Shown here: positions 15,169-24,694 of the stretch, in pieces
How the letters are laid out: each line of letters starts with the position of its first letter
Numbering within the stretch: the stretch's first letter is position 1
Source: Sphingobium herbicidovorans
GTDB lineage: Bacteria; Pseudomonadota; Alphaproteobacteria; Sphingomonadales; Sphingomonadaceae
DNA: 64,000 nucleotides
Direction: 5' to 3'
Assembly: GCF_002080435.1 (NCBI RefSeq)
Contig: NZ_CP020538.1
Span: forward strand, 1,736,001-1,800,000
Made by a program: the position numbers and the translations under genes
The notes under the pieces: generated by a model
What the model was told of the DNA's origin: nothing
What the model saw: the letters and a program-made list of their open reading frames with translations, nothing else
The model's database searches: none

Positions 15169-16934
15169 GCGACAGAAGGCGCATCCCCCGCCCCTCGATC
15201 CCGGACTCGGGCGGATCAGAACCCGCCGACGATGAAATCGAGCAGGGCAAGCGGCTCATCCGCGTCGCGGATGACAAGGGCCTGTCGCTGGCGGAACGGA
15301 TCGCCAACCGCTTTTACCTGATGAGCTGGAAAACGCCGATCCATGGACGGCGGCTCAAGGGCAAATATCCGCTGAAGCTGCTGGCCGTGCCGGATGACGA
15401 GATACCGGGCGATCCCAAGGCTGGTCAGGCGATCCGGGCGGGTTACTTCCTCTTTCGCGGGCTGAAACAGCCGGTCGGAACGCTGACTTTCGAGCGGATG
15501 ACAATGATCCCCGCCTTCGCGGATTATCTGCACAGCTTCGCCTGGTTACGGGATCTGGCTTCGGCGGCGACGCGCGAGCAAGGGGCACCGATCGCCGAGG
15601 CCGTGCTGCGCAAATGGCTGGAGGTGCATTCCGACACGCCGAGCGAGCCTGCCTGGCGCGCCGACAACGCGGGCTGGCGGCTCCTCTTCTGGTCGGCCCA
15701 CGCGCCGTTCATCCTGTCGTCGAGCGACCTCGTCTACCGATCGCTGGTGCTCAACTGCATCGCGCGCACAGCCCGCCACCTTGATCGCGGGGCGGACAAG
15801 GCTCCGCTTGGCTTACCCCGCCTTGTCGCCTGGGGCGGGATCGTTGCGGCGTCGATGCTGTTGCCGGGCGGCGCTGCACGCAAGATTTTCGGTGAGGCGG
15901 GCCTCAAGCGGGCACTCGAGAACGCGGTTCATGGCGATGGCGGCATCGTATCGCGATCGCCGGTGGACCAGTTAGAGGCCATCATGCTGCTTGCGATGGT
16001 GCGGGCGGTTTATGATGTGCGCCGCGAACAGGTGCCCCCTTTCATCACGGAAGCGTTGGGCCGGATGGTTCCGGCACTGCTCGGCCTTTCCCACGGCGAT
16101 GGCGGGCTTGGCAGCTGGCAGGGGGCTGGCGCCATCGATCCCGCCACCATCGAAGCGGTCGTCCGCGCCAGCCGGGTCCGCGCCCGGCCGCTACGGCAGG
16201 CGAGCGACTGGGGCTATCAGCGGCTGGTCGCTGGCGCGACCATCGTCCAGGTCGATGCCGCGCCCCCGCCGGTAGCAAGGCTGGCCGATGCCGGATGCGC
16301 CTCCACCACCGCGATCGAGATCAGCGACGGCCCGCAGCGGCTGATCGTCAATTGCGGCGGCGCAGCGCTGAGCGGCGCATGGATGCCCGACGGACTGGCG
16401 CAGGCGCTGCGTACCACCGCAGCGCACAGCACATTGGTGCTGGACGACAGCAACTCCACGGCACTGCTGCCAGACGGGACATTGGGACGGGGCGTGACCG
16501 AGGTTGAGCTGCACCGGCAAGAGCAGGAAAGCGGCAGCCGCATCGAAATCAGCCATGACGGCTATGTCCGGCGCATGGGCTATGTCCACCGCCGACTGCT
16601 GCTGGTCAGCAGCGACGGCAAGGAGATTCGGGGCGAGGATATGCTCACCCCTGCGTCGCGTCGCCGCAAGCCGGCCAAGCTACCCGCGCAGCTGCGTTTT
16701 CACCTGGCTCCCGGGGTCGAGCCTACCGCTACCGCCGACGGCATGGGCGCGCTGCTCCGCATCGACCTGGGCGCGATATGGCAATTCCGTGCCAATATGG
16801 GCAAGCTGACGATCGAGGAAAGCCTTTGGGTGGACAGCGAGGGGCGGCCCCATGAAAGCCGACAGCTCGTCATCACCGCAGAGGCTTTGCCCGGCGGTTC
16901 GACGGTCGGCTGGCTGTTCAAGCGGGTGGGGTAA
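15165..16934 (+). CDS. Heparinase II/III family protein
   Basis: This 589-residue protein has two parts. An N-terminal alpha-alpha toroid-like region carries [40 protein letters not shown] and [22 protein letters not shown]-terminal beta-sheet domain contains [15 protein letters not shown], the heparinase II/III core motif, plus [20 protein letters not shown]. The family cleaves uronic-acid-containing polysaccharides. No signal peptide is visible, so it may be cytoplasmic. It overlaps rpe by four bases (GTGA) and precedes purH, an arrangement I recall from other sphingomonads. The substrate is unknown; an endogenous acidic exopolysaccharide is one guess. Confidence 0.87.
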   Translation: MSDRRRIPRPSIPDSGGSEPADDEIEQGKRLIRVADDKGLSLAERIANRFYLMSWKTPIHGRRLKGKYPLKLLAVPDDEIPGDPKAGQAIRAGYFLFRGLKQPVGTLTFERMTMIPAFADYLHSFAWLRDLASAATREQGAPIAEAVLRKWLEVHSDTPSEPAWRADNAGWRLLFWSAHAPFILSSSDLVYRSLVLNCIARTARHLDRGADKAPLGLPRLVAWGGIVAASMLLPGGAARKIFGEAGLKRALENAVHGDGGIVSRSPVDQLEAIMLLAMVRAVYDVRREQVPPFITEALGRMVPALLGLSHGDGGLGSWQGAGAIDPATIEAVVRASRVRARPLRQASDWGYQRLVAGATIVQVDAAPPPVARLADAGCASTTAIEISDGPQRLIVNCGGAALSGAWMPDGLAQALRTTAAHSTLVLDDSNSTALLPDGTLGRGVTEVELHRQEQESGSRIEISHDGYVRRMGYVHRRLLLVSSDGKEIRGEDMLTPASRRRKPAKLPAQLRFHLAPGVEPTATADGMGALLRIDLGAIWQFRANMGKLTIEESLWVDSEGRPHESRQLVITAEALPGGSTVGWLFKRVG

Positions 16935-17031
16935 CTCCCCGCCATCGACTGCCCGCCCACTCCTATCGCTTGCCGCATCCGCCCGGCAGGATTAAGGGCG
17001 CGGCAAGCCATCGCAGCACACAGGACCACCC

Positions 17032-18621
17032 ATGACCGACGTCTCCATCAAGCGCGCCCTTCTTTCCGTGTCGGACAAATCCGGCCTTATCGAACTGGGA
17101 CAGGCGCTGGGCAGGCATGGCGTCGAACTGGTGTCGACCGGCGGCACCGCCAAGGCGTTGCGGGAAGCGGGGCTGGAGGTTAAGGATATCTCCGACCTTA
17201 CCGGCTTCCCTGAAATGATGGACGGCCGCGTCAAGACGCTGCACCCGAAGGTCCATGGCGGCCTGCTTGCGGTGCGGGACAACTCTGAGCATGTCGCTTC
17301 CATGGAGGAACATGCGATCGGCGCAATCGACCTTGTTGTCGTCAACCTCTATCCCTTCGCCGCGACGGTCGCCAAGGGCGCGGAACGCGAGGAGATCATC
17401 GAGAATATCGATATTGGCGGGCCGTCCATGGTCCGGTCAGCAGCAAAGAATCATGAAAGCGTGGCGATCGTCACCGACCCGGCCGACTATGCCCGCCTGA
17501 TCGCGGAAATGGCGGAAAAGGGCGGCGCTACCAGCTATGATTTCCGCCGCATGCTCGCGGCCAAGGCCTATGCCGCCACCGCCGCCTATGATTCCATGAT
17601 CGCAAGCTGGTTCGCCTTTGCCGATCAGGGGGTGCAGTTCCCCGAAAGCCTGTCTGTTTCCAGCAAGCTAGCGTCGACCCTGCGTTACGGTGAAAATCCG
17701 CACCAGTCGGCGGCGCTCTATTTGCCCGTTGGCCCTTCCGCCAACGGCATCGCACAGGCGCGTCAGGTGCAGGGCAAGGAATTGAGCTATAATAATTACA
17801 ACGATGCCGATGCTGCGCTGGAGTTGGTCAGCGAGTTCCGCGATGGCCCGCCGACCGTGGTGATCGTGAAACACGCCAATCCCTGCGGCGTGGCGACCGG
17901 GGACACGTTGATCGAAGCCTATGAAGCCGCGCTTGCATGCGACAGCGTGTCCGCGTTCGGCGGCATCATCGCGGTCAATCGCCCGCTCGACGGACCGACC
18001 GCCGAAGCGATCAGCGGCATCTTCACCGAAGTCGTCGCCGCGCCCGACGCCGATGACGCAGCCAAGGCGATCTTCGCCAAGAAGAAGAACCTCCGCCTGC
18101 TGCTGACCGGCGATCTGCCCGACCCGGCCCGCGAAGGGTTGCAGATCAAGAGCATTGCGGGCGGCCTGCTGGTGCAAGGCCGCGACAATGGCCGCGTGAC
18201 GCGCGATCAGTTGAAGGTGGTGACCAAACGTGCGCCGAGCGATCAGGAACTCACCGACTGCCTGTTCGCCTGGACCGTAGCCAAGCATGTGAAATCCAAT
18301 GCCATCGTCTATGCCAAGGGCGGCAGCACCGCGGGCATCGGCGCGGGGCAGATGAACCGTCTTGAATCGGCGCGCATCGCCGCGTGGAAGGCCAAGGACG
18401 CGGCCGAGAAGGCGGGCTGGAGCGAAGCGCGCACCATCGGTTCCGCGGTGGCATCCGACGCTTTCTTCCCCTTTGCCGACGGGCTGCTGGCTGCGGTGGA
18501 GGCAGGCGCCACAGCGGTCATCCAGCCGGGCGGCTCCATCCGCGATGAAGAGGTCATCGCCGCTGCGGATGAAGCGGGCCTTGCCATGGTCTTCACCGGA
18601 ATGCGTCACTTTCGCCACTGA
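17032..18621 (+). CDS. purH: Bifunctional AICAR transformylase/IMP cyclohydrolase
   Basis: PurH performs the last two steps of IMP synthesis. The 529 residues show the N-terminal MGS-like cyclohydrolase ([51 protein letters not shown]) and the C-terminal transformylase ([69 protein letters not shown]). The catalytic Lys-His pair in KHANPCG is intact. It is followed by an inverted repeat at about 18632-18666 that lacks a proper T tract. Confidence 0.97.
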   Translation: MTDVSIKRALLSVSDKSGLIELGQALGRHGVELVSTGGTAKALREAGLEVKDISDLTGFPEMMDGRVKTLHPKVHGGLLAVRDNSEHVASMEEHAIGAIDLVVVNLYPFAATVAKGAEREEIIENIDIGGPSMVRSAAKNHESVAIVTDPADYARLIAEMAEKGGATSYDFRRMLAAKAYAATAAYDSMIASWFAFADQGVQFPESLSVSSKLASTLRYGENPHQSAALYLPVGPSANGIAQARQVQGKELSYNNYNDADAALELVSEFRDGPPTVVIVKHANPCGVATGDTLIEAYEAALACDSVSAFGGIIAVNRPLDGPTAEAISGIFTEVVAAPDADDAAKAIFAKKKNLRLLLTGDLPDPAREGLQIKSIAGGLLVQGRDNGRVTRDQLKVVTKRAPSDQELTDCLFAWTVAKHVKSNAIVYAKGGSTAGIGAGQMNRLESARIAAWKAKDAAEKAGWSEARTIGSAVASDAFFPFADGLLAAVEAGATAVIQPGGSIRDEEVIAAADEAGLAMVFTGMRHFRH

Positions 18622-18801
18622 TCCGACATGGCGGCTGCGAAGGGAGCATCATTCCTTTCGCAACCGCAAAAATCGCAGTTTTCAGCCACTTTCCATCGAT
18701 TGGCATCTTTCCATCTGCCTGCACGCACCCTATTTTCCCGCCTGACCCTATGTCCGCGCAGTCGTGGGGCAAGCCTTTAATGTTCGCAGGAGACTTTTAG
18801 G

Positions 18802-19140
18802 ATGACTAGAAAGACGATGGTGGCGCTCGCCGCCGCGATGACCTTCGCCCTACCCGCCTCGGCCTTGGCGCTCAGCAACGACATGGATGTGATCGTCGAT
18901 GGCCGTTCAGGCACCGAGACGCGCAGCATCACCGTGTCGGTGGCCGATCTCAACCTGGCCAGCAGCCGTGGCGCACGCCTGGCCGATTCGCGCATCAATC
19001 GCGCCGCCAAGGAAGTGTGCGGTTGGATGAACGGTTCAATCCAACAGCCGACCCGCGAATTCCGCAACTGCTACGGTGCTGCGCTCGACGACGCGCGCGG
19101 CGACCTTGACGCACTTGCGCAGGCACAACGCCAAGGCTGA
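18802..19140 (+). CDS. UrcA family secreted protein
   Basis: This 112-residue protein has a cleavable signal peptide (MTRKTMVALAAAMTFALPAS ALA) and the UrcA pattern: RSITVSVADLNLASSRGARL, RINRAAKEVCGWMNG, and FRNCYGAALDDARGDLDALA. Two cysteines of the mature protein probably form a disulfide. UrcA proteins are abundant in sphingomonads and caulobacters; their function is unknown. A GGAG ribosome site lies upstream. The 180-bp leader holds no other gene. Confidence 0.85.
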   Translation: MTRKTMVALAAAMTFALPASALALSNDMDVIVDGRSGTETRSITVSVADLNLASSRGARLADSRINRAAKEVCGWMNGSIQQPTREFRNCYGAALDDARGDLDALAQAQRQG

Positions 19141-19160
19141 TCTGCTGTGGCGCAGGCAGG

Positions 19161-19184
19161 CGGGGCCGCCATTACACGGCCCCG
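19161..19184 (+). terminator. Hairpin after the UrcA gene
   Basis: An 8-bp stem, CGGGGCCG / CGGCCCCG, with an 8-base loop lies 21 bp after the stop. There is no clean T tract, so termination strength is uncertain. Confidence 0.45.
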
Positions 19185-19267
19185 TCATGCTTACCCCTTC
19201 GTTAACCATTCCTTAGATGATTTCCTTCACTCCCGATGGTAGAAGCTAGCCTATCGGGGGGCATTGA

Positions 19268-20794
19268 ATGCCGGATATCGACGAGAATGTGGACGTCGCC
19301 ATCATCGGCGCAGGTCCAGCGGGGCTGACTGCCGCCTATCTCCTCACGAAGAAGGGCTATTCGGTCACCGTCATCGAAAAAGACCCCACCTATGTGGGCG
19401 GTATCAGCCGCACGGTTGAACTAAACGGCTTCCGCTTCGACATTGGTGGGCATCGGTTCTTTTCCAAATCGAAAGAGGTGGTCGATCTCTGGAACGAGAT
19501 TCTGCCCGACGATTTCATCCAGCGGCCGCGCATGAGCCGCATATATTATGAAGGCAAATTCTACAGCTACCCGCTGCGTGCGTTCGAGGCGCTGTGGAAC
19601 CTGGGCGTGTGGCGCTCGACGCTCTGCATGGCGAGTTTCGCCAAAGCCCGGCTGATGCCCAATCGCAACGTCCGCTCTTTCCAGGATTGGACGGTGAACG
19701 CCTTCGGGCACAAGCTATTCTCTATTTTCTTCAAGACCTACACCGAAAAGGTGTGGGGCATGCCCTGCGATGAAATGTCCGCCGACTGGGCCGCCCAGCG
19801 GATCAAGGGCCTATCGCTTTGGGGCGCGGTGATGGATGGATTGAAGCGGTCGCTGGGCCTTAACAAACGGCCCAATGACGGCATGGAAACGAAGACGCTG
19901 CTGGAAAGCTTTCGCTATCCGCGCCTTGGCCCCGGCATGATGTGGGAGGCCGCGCGCGATTCGGTGGTGGCGGGCGGCAACAAGGTGCTGATGGCGCACA
20001 GCCTGAAGCAGATTGCACGCGACGACACGACCGGCCAGTGGCAGATGATCGCCCAAAGCCCGGACGGCGACGTGCTGCTGAAGGCCGCACATGTCATCAG
20101 TTCCGCGCCCATGCGCGAGCTGGCTGGCCGCATCCATCCCCTGCCCGCGACACTGGGTAATGCGATGGAGCTTAAATATCGCGACTTCCTGACCGTGGCG
20201 CTGATGATCCGGTCTGACGACCTGTTTCCCGACAACTGGATCTACATCCATGATCCCAAGGTGCAGGTCGGCCGCATCCAGAATTTCCGCAGCTGGTCCC
20301 CGGAAATGGTGCCCGATCCGGCGCTTGCCTGCGTGGGCCTTGAATATTTCTGCTTCGAAGGGGACGGCCTCTGGTCAGCCAGCGATGATGAACTGATCGC
20401 CCTTGCCAAGCGCGAGATGGCCATATTGGGCCTTTGCGACCCCAATGACGTTGTCGGTGGCGCAGTGGTTCGTCAGGAAAAGGCCTATCCCGTCTATGAC
20501 GATGACTATGCAGCCAATGTGCTGGCGATGCGGAGCGAACTGGAAGAACTTTATCCCAGTCTGCACCTGGTCGGCCGCAACGGCATGCATCGCTACAATA
20601 ATCAGGATCATGCAATGATGACGGCGATGCTGACGGTGCGCAACATCGAAGCAGGCCAGCGCCTGTTCGACACATGGGCCGTCAATGAAGACGCCGAATA
20701 TCATGAGGCGGGCGAAGGGGGCGAGGAAGCCATGGACCAGAAGGCCGCGCTCGGCAGCCTGCGCCTGGTGCCCAGCCGTCTGAAGGCCGCGTAA
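19268..20794 (+). CDS. FAD-dependent oxidoreductase / UDP-galactopyranose mutase-like protein
   Basis: This 508-residue protein begins with a Rossmann FAD site, VAIIGAGPAGLTAAYLL (about 11-27), followed by TVIEKDPTYVGGISRTVELN and FDIGGHRFFSKSKEV, the pattern of the amine-oxidase/UDP-galactopyranose mutase superfamily. Near the C-terminus GRNGMHRYNNQDHAMMTAML supplies the second flavin contact region. Such proteins are often found beside GtrA flippases and membrane glycosyltransferases and probably act on a sugar nucleotide or polyprenyl-linked sugar. The exact reaction cannot be read from sequence. It is 10 bp upstream of the gtrA-like gene, in the same operon. Confidence 0.85.
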   Translation: MPDIDENVDVAIIGAGPAGLTAAYLLTKKGYSVTVIEKDPTYVGGISRTVELNGFRFDIGGHRFFSKSKEVVDLWNEILPDDFIQRPRMSRIYYEGKFYSYPLRAFEALWNLGVWRSTLCMASFAKARLMPNRNVRSFQDWTVNAFGHKLFSIFFKTYTEKVWGMPCDEMSADWAAQRIKGLSLWGAVMDGLKRSLGLNKRPNDGMETKTLLESFRYPRLGPGMMWEAARDSVVAGGNKVLMAHSLKQIARDDTTGQWQMIAQSPDGDVLLKAAHVISSAPMRELAGRIHPLPATLGNAMELKYRDFLTVALMIRSDDLFPDNWIYIHDPKVQVGRIQNFRSWSPEMVPDPALACVGLEYFCFEGDGLWSASDDELIALAKREMAILGLCDPNDVVGGAVVRQEKAYPVYDDDYAANVLAMRSELEELYPSLHLVGRNGMHRYNNQDHAMMTAMLTVRNIEAGQRLFDTWAVNEDAEYHEAGEGGEEAMDQKAALGSLRLVPSRLKAA

Positions 20795-20804
20795 AGGCGC
20801 AGCG

Positions 20805-21218
20805 ATGGCATCTTTCCGCATCGGCAGCCTAGCCGGCGCGATCACCGCGCGCTTCACTTTCATACGTTACCTGCTGGCAAGCCTGTGCGCCTTGTCGGGC
20901 GACATGCTGTTGTTCCTGGCGCTGCTGAGGATGGACGTGCCGCCTGCCGCTGCGGCGGCGGTCGGCTATATCGGTGGGCTTTTGCTCCATTGGATGATCA
21001 GCGTGCGCTTCGTCTTCACCTCGACCCGGCGGCCCACGCACGGGCAGCGGCTGGGCTTCGCGGTGAGCGCTGCGGTTGGTCTGGGCATCACTACCGGGCT
21101 AGTCAGCGCGCTCGGCGTTGCGGGGCTTGCGCCAGCCCTTGCCAAACTCCTTGCCATTCCGGTGAGTTTCCTGACGGTTTATGCGATCCGGAAATATGGC
21201 GTCTTCGCTGTTGCCTGA
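20805..21218 (+). CDS. GtrA family membrane protein
   Basis: This 137-residue protein has four predicted membrane helices, beginning near FIRYLLASLCALSGDMLLFL and ending VSFLTVYAIRKYGVFAVA. The F-(I/V)-R-Y start and the KYGVF ending are typical of GtrA, proposed to flip polyprenyl-phosphate-linked sugars across the inner membrane so that a GT-C glycosyltransferase can use them outside. The neighbours fit exactly: an FAD sugar enzyme upstream and a GT-C-like protein downstream, overlapping by 23 bp. Confidence 0.88.
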   Translation: MASFRIGSLAGAITARFTFIRYLLASLCALSGDMLLFLALLRMDVPPAAAAAVGYIGGLLLHWMISVRFVFTSTRRPTHGQRLGFAVSAAVGLGITTGLVSALGVAGLAPALAKLLAIPVSFLTVYAIRKYGVFAVA

Positions 21219-23028
21219 CGCCCGGCCCGGCCTGACGCGGGAATTGAGCGTGAAAGTTTCGCCGCATCCCCGCTGGCTCATTCCGGCATGGATCCTGTGT
21301 TGCGTCATTTTGCTGTGGCTCTCGCGCGGGCAGCTGACCGTACTTGGATTTCGCGATCCTGATGACGCCATGCGGCTGCAACAGGTGCGCGACTGGATGA
21401 GCGGGCAGCCCTTTCTGGATGTCAGCCAGCATCGGGTGAGCCCGCCGACCGGTGGGCCCATGCACTGGTCGCGGATCGTCGATATGCCGATTGCGGCTTT
21501 GATCTTGCTCCTGCGCCCCTTGGTAAGTGCGAGCGCGGCGGAGATCATCGCCTGTTCGATCGTTCCGCTGCTTCTGCTGGGCTGTCTGGTCTGGGCGCTC
21601 CATGTCGCAAGCGATCGGATCGCGGGTAGGCCGGTGGCCATGATCGCGCCACTGCTGCTGCTGACGACGCCAACCATCCTTGTGCAATTTGGCCCTCTGC
21701 GCATCGACCATCATGGATGGCAGATCCTGATGGCCACCATTGCGCTCGCGGGTGCGATGGATCGGCGTCAGGCGCGTGGAGCTATTGTTGCTGGCGCGGC
21801 CATGGCGATCTGGCTTCAAATGTCCAGCGAAGGGCTGCCCTATGCGGCACTGTTCGCGGCAAGCTTTGCGCTCCGGCAATGGCTGGATCGGCGTGAAACG
21901 GCGCGGTTCGTCGCCTACGCCGCCACTCTGGGCGGCGGAGCTTTCCTCTTGCTCGCGCTGCTGCGCGGTTTCGGCCCGCTGATGCAGGCGCAGTGCGACG
22001 CGCTTTCGGCTGCCTATGTCTGGCCCCTGCTGGCCTTTGCGGTGGCGACCCCCCTTGCCTTTCATTTCACCCCGGCTTCCTCGGCCAGTGGACGTTTTCT
22101 GGCAGCGGGCTTGAGCGGAGCCGCAGCAGCCGCGCTGTTCCTCCTGACGGGCCGCCCCTGCCTGACAGGCGATCCGTTTCAGGCGCTGGGGCCGGTCGCC
22201 TATAAACTCTGGTATCTTCATGTGATGGAAGGGCGACCGATCTGGGAGCAGGGCCGGTCGATGGCTGGCCTGATCCTCCTGCCCCCGATCGCGGGACTGG
22301 CCGGTTCGATGCTGGCCGCGCGCAGCGCCGCCATGGCGCAGGTCCGCGACCGCTGGCTGACGGTGGCGCTGCTGCTGACGAGTGCAACCATGGTTGCCCT
22401 GTTGGTGATGCGGGCGATGTCGGTCGCGCATGTTTTCGCCCTGCCGGGGATCGGCTGGCTGATCCTGCACCTATTTCGGCGCGCGCAGCAGCTACGGGCA
22501 ACCGCGGTTCGGGTGTTCGCTTCCTCGGCTGTCGCTCTGCTTACCCCTGCGGCATTGTGCGCTATCTGGATCGCGGCGATGGCAGCGCTGGACAAAGATA
22601 ACGACGAAACGCCGAACACCGCCAACGAATGCCGGACGCCAGGGGTGCTCACATCGCTTCGTCAACTGCCGCCATCGACGCTTTTTGCTCCGCTGGACAT
22701 GGGGCCAGACATATTGGTCCGCACCCGGCACAAGGTGATCGGCACGGCCCATCATCGCAATGCCGCCGGGATCACGGCCGTAGTCGAAACCTTCACTGCG
22801 CCGCCAGCACAGGCACGCACGATCCTGACCGCGCTGGACGGGGGTAAAGGCCCGGACTATCTGATCGCCTGCACCGGCCTCAATGAATTCCGGCATTATG
22901 CCAAGGAACATGAGGGCAGTCTGGCAGCCATTCTGGATCGCGGGAAACAACCCGAATGGCTGAAACCGGTCGCATTACGCGGCGCGAAGTCCCTGCGCGT
23001 TTATCAGGTCAGGCTGCGGCAAAACTGA
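21196..23028 (+). CDS. GT-C fold membrane protein, probable polyprenyl-sugar glycosyltransferase
   Basis: This 610-residue integral membrane protein has about ten or more hydrophobic segments and a soluble C-terminal domain of about 130 residues. The first periplasmic loop reads FRDPDDAMRLQQVRDWMSGQ, with acidic residues where oligosaccharyltransferase STT3 and other GT-C enzymes hold the catalytic Asp; a second acidic/His site is GPLRIDHHGWQILMA. The region resembles STT3/PMT-type proteins but I cannot name a substrate. A GTG at codon 19 is an alternative start. It overlaps gtrA and ends convergently over the last 20 bp of msrB. Confidence 0.75.
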   Translation: MASSLLPDARPGLTRELSVKVSPHPRWLIPAWILCCVILLWLSRGQLTVLGFRDPDDAMRLQQVRDWMSGQPFLDVSQHRVSPPTGGPMHWSRIVDMPIAALILLLRPLVSASAAEIIACSIVPLLLLGCLVWALHVASDRIAGRPVAMIAPLLLLTTPTILVQFGPLRIDHHGWQILMATIALAGAMDRRQARGAIVAGAAMAIWLQMSSEGLPYAALFAASFALRQWLDRRETARFVAYAATLGGGAFLLLALLRGFGPLMQAQCDALSAAYVWPLLAFAVATPLAFHFTPASSASGRFLAAGLSGAAAAALFLLTGRPCLTGDPFQALGPVAYKLWYLHVMEGRPIWEQGRSMAGLILLPPIAGLAGSMLAARSAAMAQVRDRWLTVALLLTSATMVALLVMRAMSVAHVFALPGIGWLILHLFRRAQQLRATAVRVFASSAVALLTPAALCAIWIAAMAALDKDNDETPNTANECRTPGVLTSLRQLPPSTLFAPLDMGPDILVRTRHKVIGTAHHRNAAGITAVVETFTAPPAQARTILTALDGGKGPDYLIACTGLNEFRHYAKEHEGSLAAILDRGKQPEWLKPVALRGAKSLRVYQVRLRQN

Positions 23029-23491
23029 GCGCGACGCCATTCATGCAATAGCGCTTGCCGGTCGGTTGCGGGCCATCGTCGAATACATGGCCAAGATGAC
23101 CGCCACAGCGGGCGCAATGCACCTCCGTCCTGGGGTAGCCCAGGGCAAAGTCGCGCGACGTTCCGACGGCGCGTGGCAGGGACGCCCAGAAGCTGGGCCA
23201 TCCAGTGCCGCTATCGAATTTCGTCTTTGATGCGAAGAGAGGATGCGCACAGCCCGCGCATTTGAATGTACCTGCGCGGTGTTCCTTGTTCAGCGGACTG
23301 GTAAAAGGTCGTTCCGTCGCATGTTTCCGCAGCACCTGATAGGCGAGCGGGCTGAGCCGGCTGCGCCATTGTGTGTCGGTAAGCGCGAAAGGATAGGCCG
23401 CCTCGGCGTCTTCCACGCCCAGCCGCCAGAAAGCCAGCGCGGCCACACCGCAAAGGGCGCCGTTCAGAAGAAGATGCCGCCGGGTCATCAT
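23009..23491 (-). CDS. msrB: Peptide-methionine (R)-S-oxide reductase with Tat-type leader
   Basis: MsrB reduces methionine-R-sulfoxide. The 160 residues begin MMTRRHLLLNGALCGVAALA, a twin-arginine-like signal (TRRHLLL plus hydrophobic stretch) with a probable cleavage near AEA. The enzyme domain then shows two CxxC zinc motifs (FKCAGCAHPLF, VHCARCGGHLGHVFDDGP), SGTGWPSFW, and the catalytic Cys in GKRYCMNGVALSF. This copy is therefore probably periplasmic. Its stop overlaps the convergent GT-C gene. Confidence 0.92.
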   Translation of the reverse strand: MMTRRHLLLNGALCGVAALAFWRLGVEDAEAAYPFALTDTQWRSRLSPLAYQVLRKHATERPFTSPLNKEHRAGTFKCAGCAHPLFASKTKFDSGTGWPSFWASLPRAVGTSRDFALGYPRTEVHCARCGGHLGHVFDDGPQPTGKRYCMNGVALSFAAA

Positions 23492-23497
23492 GCCGAC

Positions 23498-24694
23498 CTA
23501 CTTTACCATGGCTGAGCGCCGCCTGAACAGCCTGCGGCGACTGGACCGGCCCGACTTCAGCACATGGCGGCGAAACAGCCATACGCCAAGGCGGATGATG
23601 ACCGCGACCCAGATCGCCTGCCAGCCGATCGCGAGCAGGTGTGGCCAGATCGCCGCGTCCTGCGCCGCCCGCGCGATCATGGCGAAGGGCGAGGAGAAGG
23701 GAAAGATGATCGCAGCCACTTCGGGCGCGGAGCCCATATGATCGACGGCATAGGTCGCGAAGAAAAATACGCCCATCTGCGCCATGGTGACGGGCATGTT
23801 GAGCGTCTGCACTTCCCGCACCGTCGCGGCCTGAGCGCCGATGCCCAGGAACAGCGAGCCGAGCAGCGCATAGGCCATGGTGAAATAGACCGCGCCCAGC
23901 AACAGGAATATCGGCCAGCCCACCGCAGGGGTGGGCGGCGCGATATCCGGACCAGCCAGCAGCTTGACGCCCGCGACGATCGCGCTTCCCCAAAAACCGA
24001 TGCCGACGAAGCTCATCCCCAGCATGGCCAGCAACTTGCCCAGAAACACCGAATCGATCGGCACGGCAGCGGCCAGGATTTCAATGACCTTGTTGGTCTT
24101 TTCCTCCACCAGGTTGGATAGGACCATCCCCGCCAACAGCATGGTGAGCAGGAAAACCAGCACTTGCGCCGCCCGCCCGGTCAGCAGGCGTGACTGCGCC
24201 TCCGCGCCCGCGCTGGCGGAGACGAGCTGCTTTTCAACCTGCACATGGGGCAGTTGATCACCCGCGACAGCGGCGCTCGCAAGCAGGCTTATGTCGCGCT
24301 CCAGCATGGCAAGATCGCTCGCTTTGCCGGTCAGTATCGGTCGTTCCACGCTGCCCGAAACGATCGCCATGAACCGTGCGTCGCGGCGCGCCAGCAACGC
24401 GCGCGGATCGCCCGTCGGCGCGCGCTGGAGATTCGGGAGATTTTCAGCGCCGATGCGCGCGGCAAGAATGCGATGCGCCCGTTCCATCCGGGCGGCGTCC
24501 GGCGCGGTCATGGACATGCCGACCGTGGGACGCAGGCTTTCCCGCGTGATCTTCTCTCCCAACCCGCCGAACGCCATGCCGATGACGACAGGAAACAGCG
24601 GCCCCAACAAAAAGAGGATGAATGTCTTTGAAAAGATGACGGCGGAAAAATCCCGCCGGGCAATGACCAGAGCGGCGCGCAGAACCTCGCTCAT
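23498..24694 (-). CDS. ABC-2 type transporter permease (NatB-like)
   Basis: The 398 residues show one N-terminal helix (DFSAVIFSKTFILFLLGPLF), a large periplasmic region up to about residue 175, and then five further helices, including VLVFLLTMLLAGMVLSNLVE EKTNK, the segment typical of the NatB/ABC-2 export permease family. The conserved EEKTNKVIEILAAAVP block after the second helix is clear. Its ATPase partner lies directly upstream with a four-base overlap. Substrate is unknown; NatAB-type pumps export sodium or antimicrobial compounds. Confidence 0.88.
   Translation of the reverse strand: MSEVLRAALVIARRDFSAVIFSKTFILFLLGPLFPVVIGMAFGGLGEKITRESLRPTVGMSMTAPDAARMERAHRILAARIGAENLPNLQRAPTGDPRALLARRDARFMAIVSGSVERPILTGKASDLAMLERDISLLASAAVAGDQLPHVQVEKQLVSASAGAEAQSRLLTGRAAQVLVFLLTMLLAGMVLSNLVEEKTNKVIEILAAAVPIDSVFLGKLLAMLGMSFVGIGFWGSAIVAGVKLLAGPDIAPPTPAVGWPIFLLLGAVYFTMAYALLGSLFLGIGAQAATVREVQTLNMPVTMAQMGVFFFATYAVDHMGSAPEVAAIIFPFSSPFAMIARAAQDAAIWPHLLAIGWQAIWVAVIIRLGVWLFRRHVLKSGRSSRRRLFRRRSAMVK

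Noticed and set aside
21103..22470. Long minus-strand open frame opposite the GT-C gene
   Set aside because: Glutamine- and arginine-rich with no domain pattern; it overlaps a coding membrane protein with clear helices.
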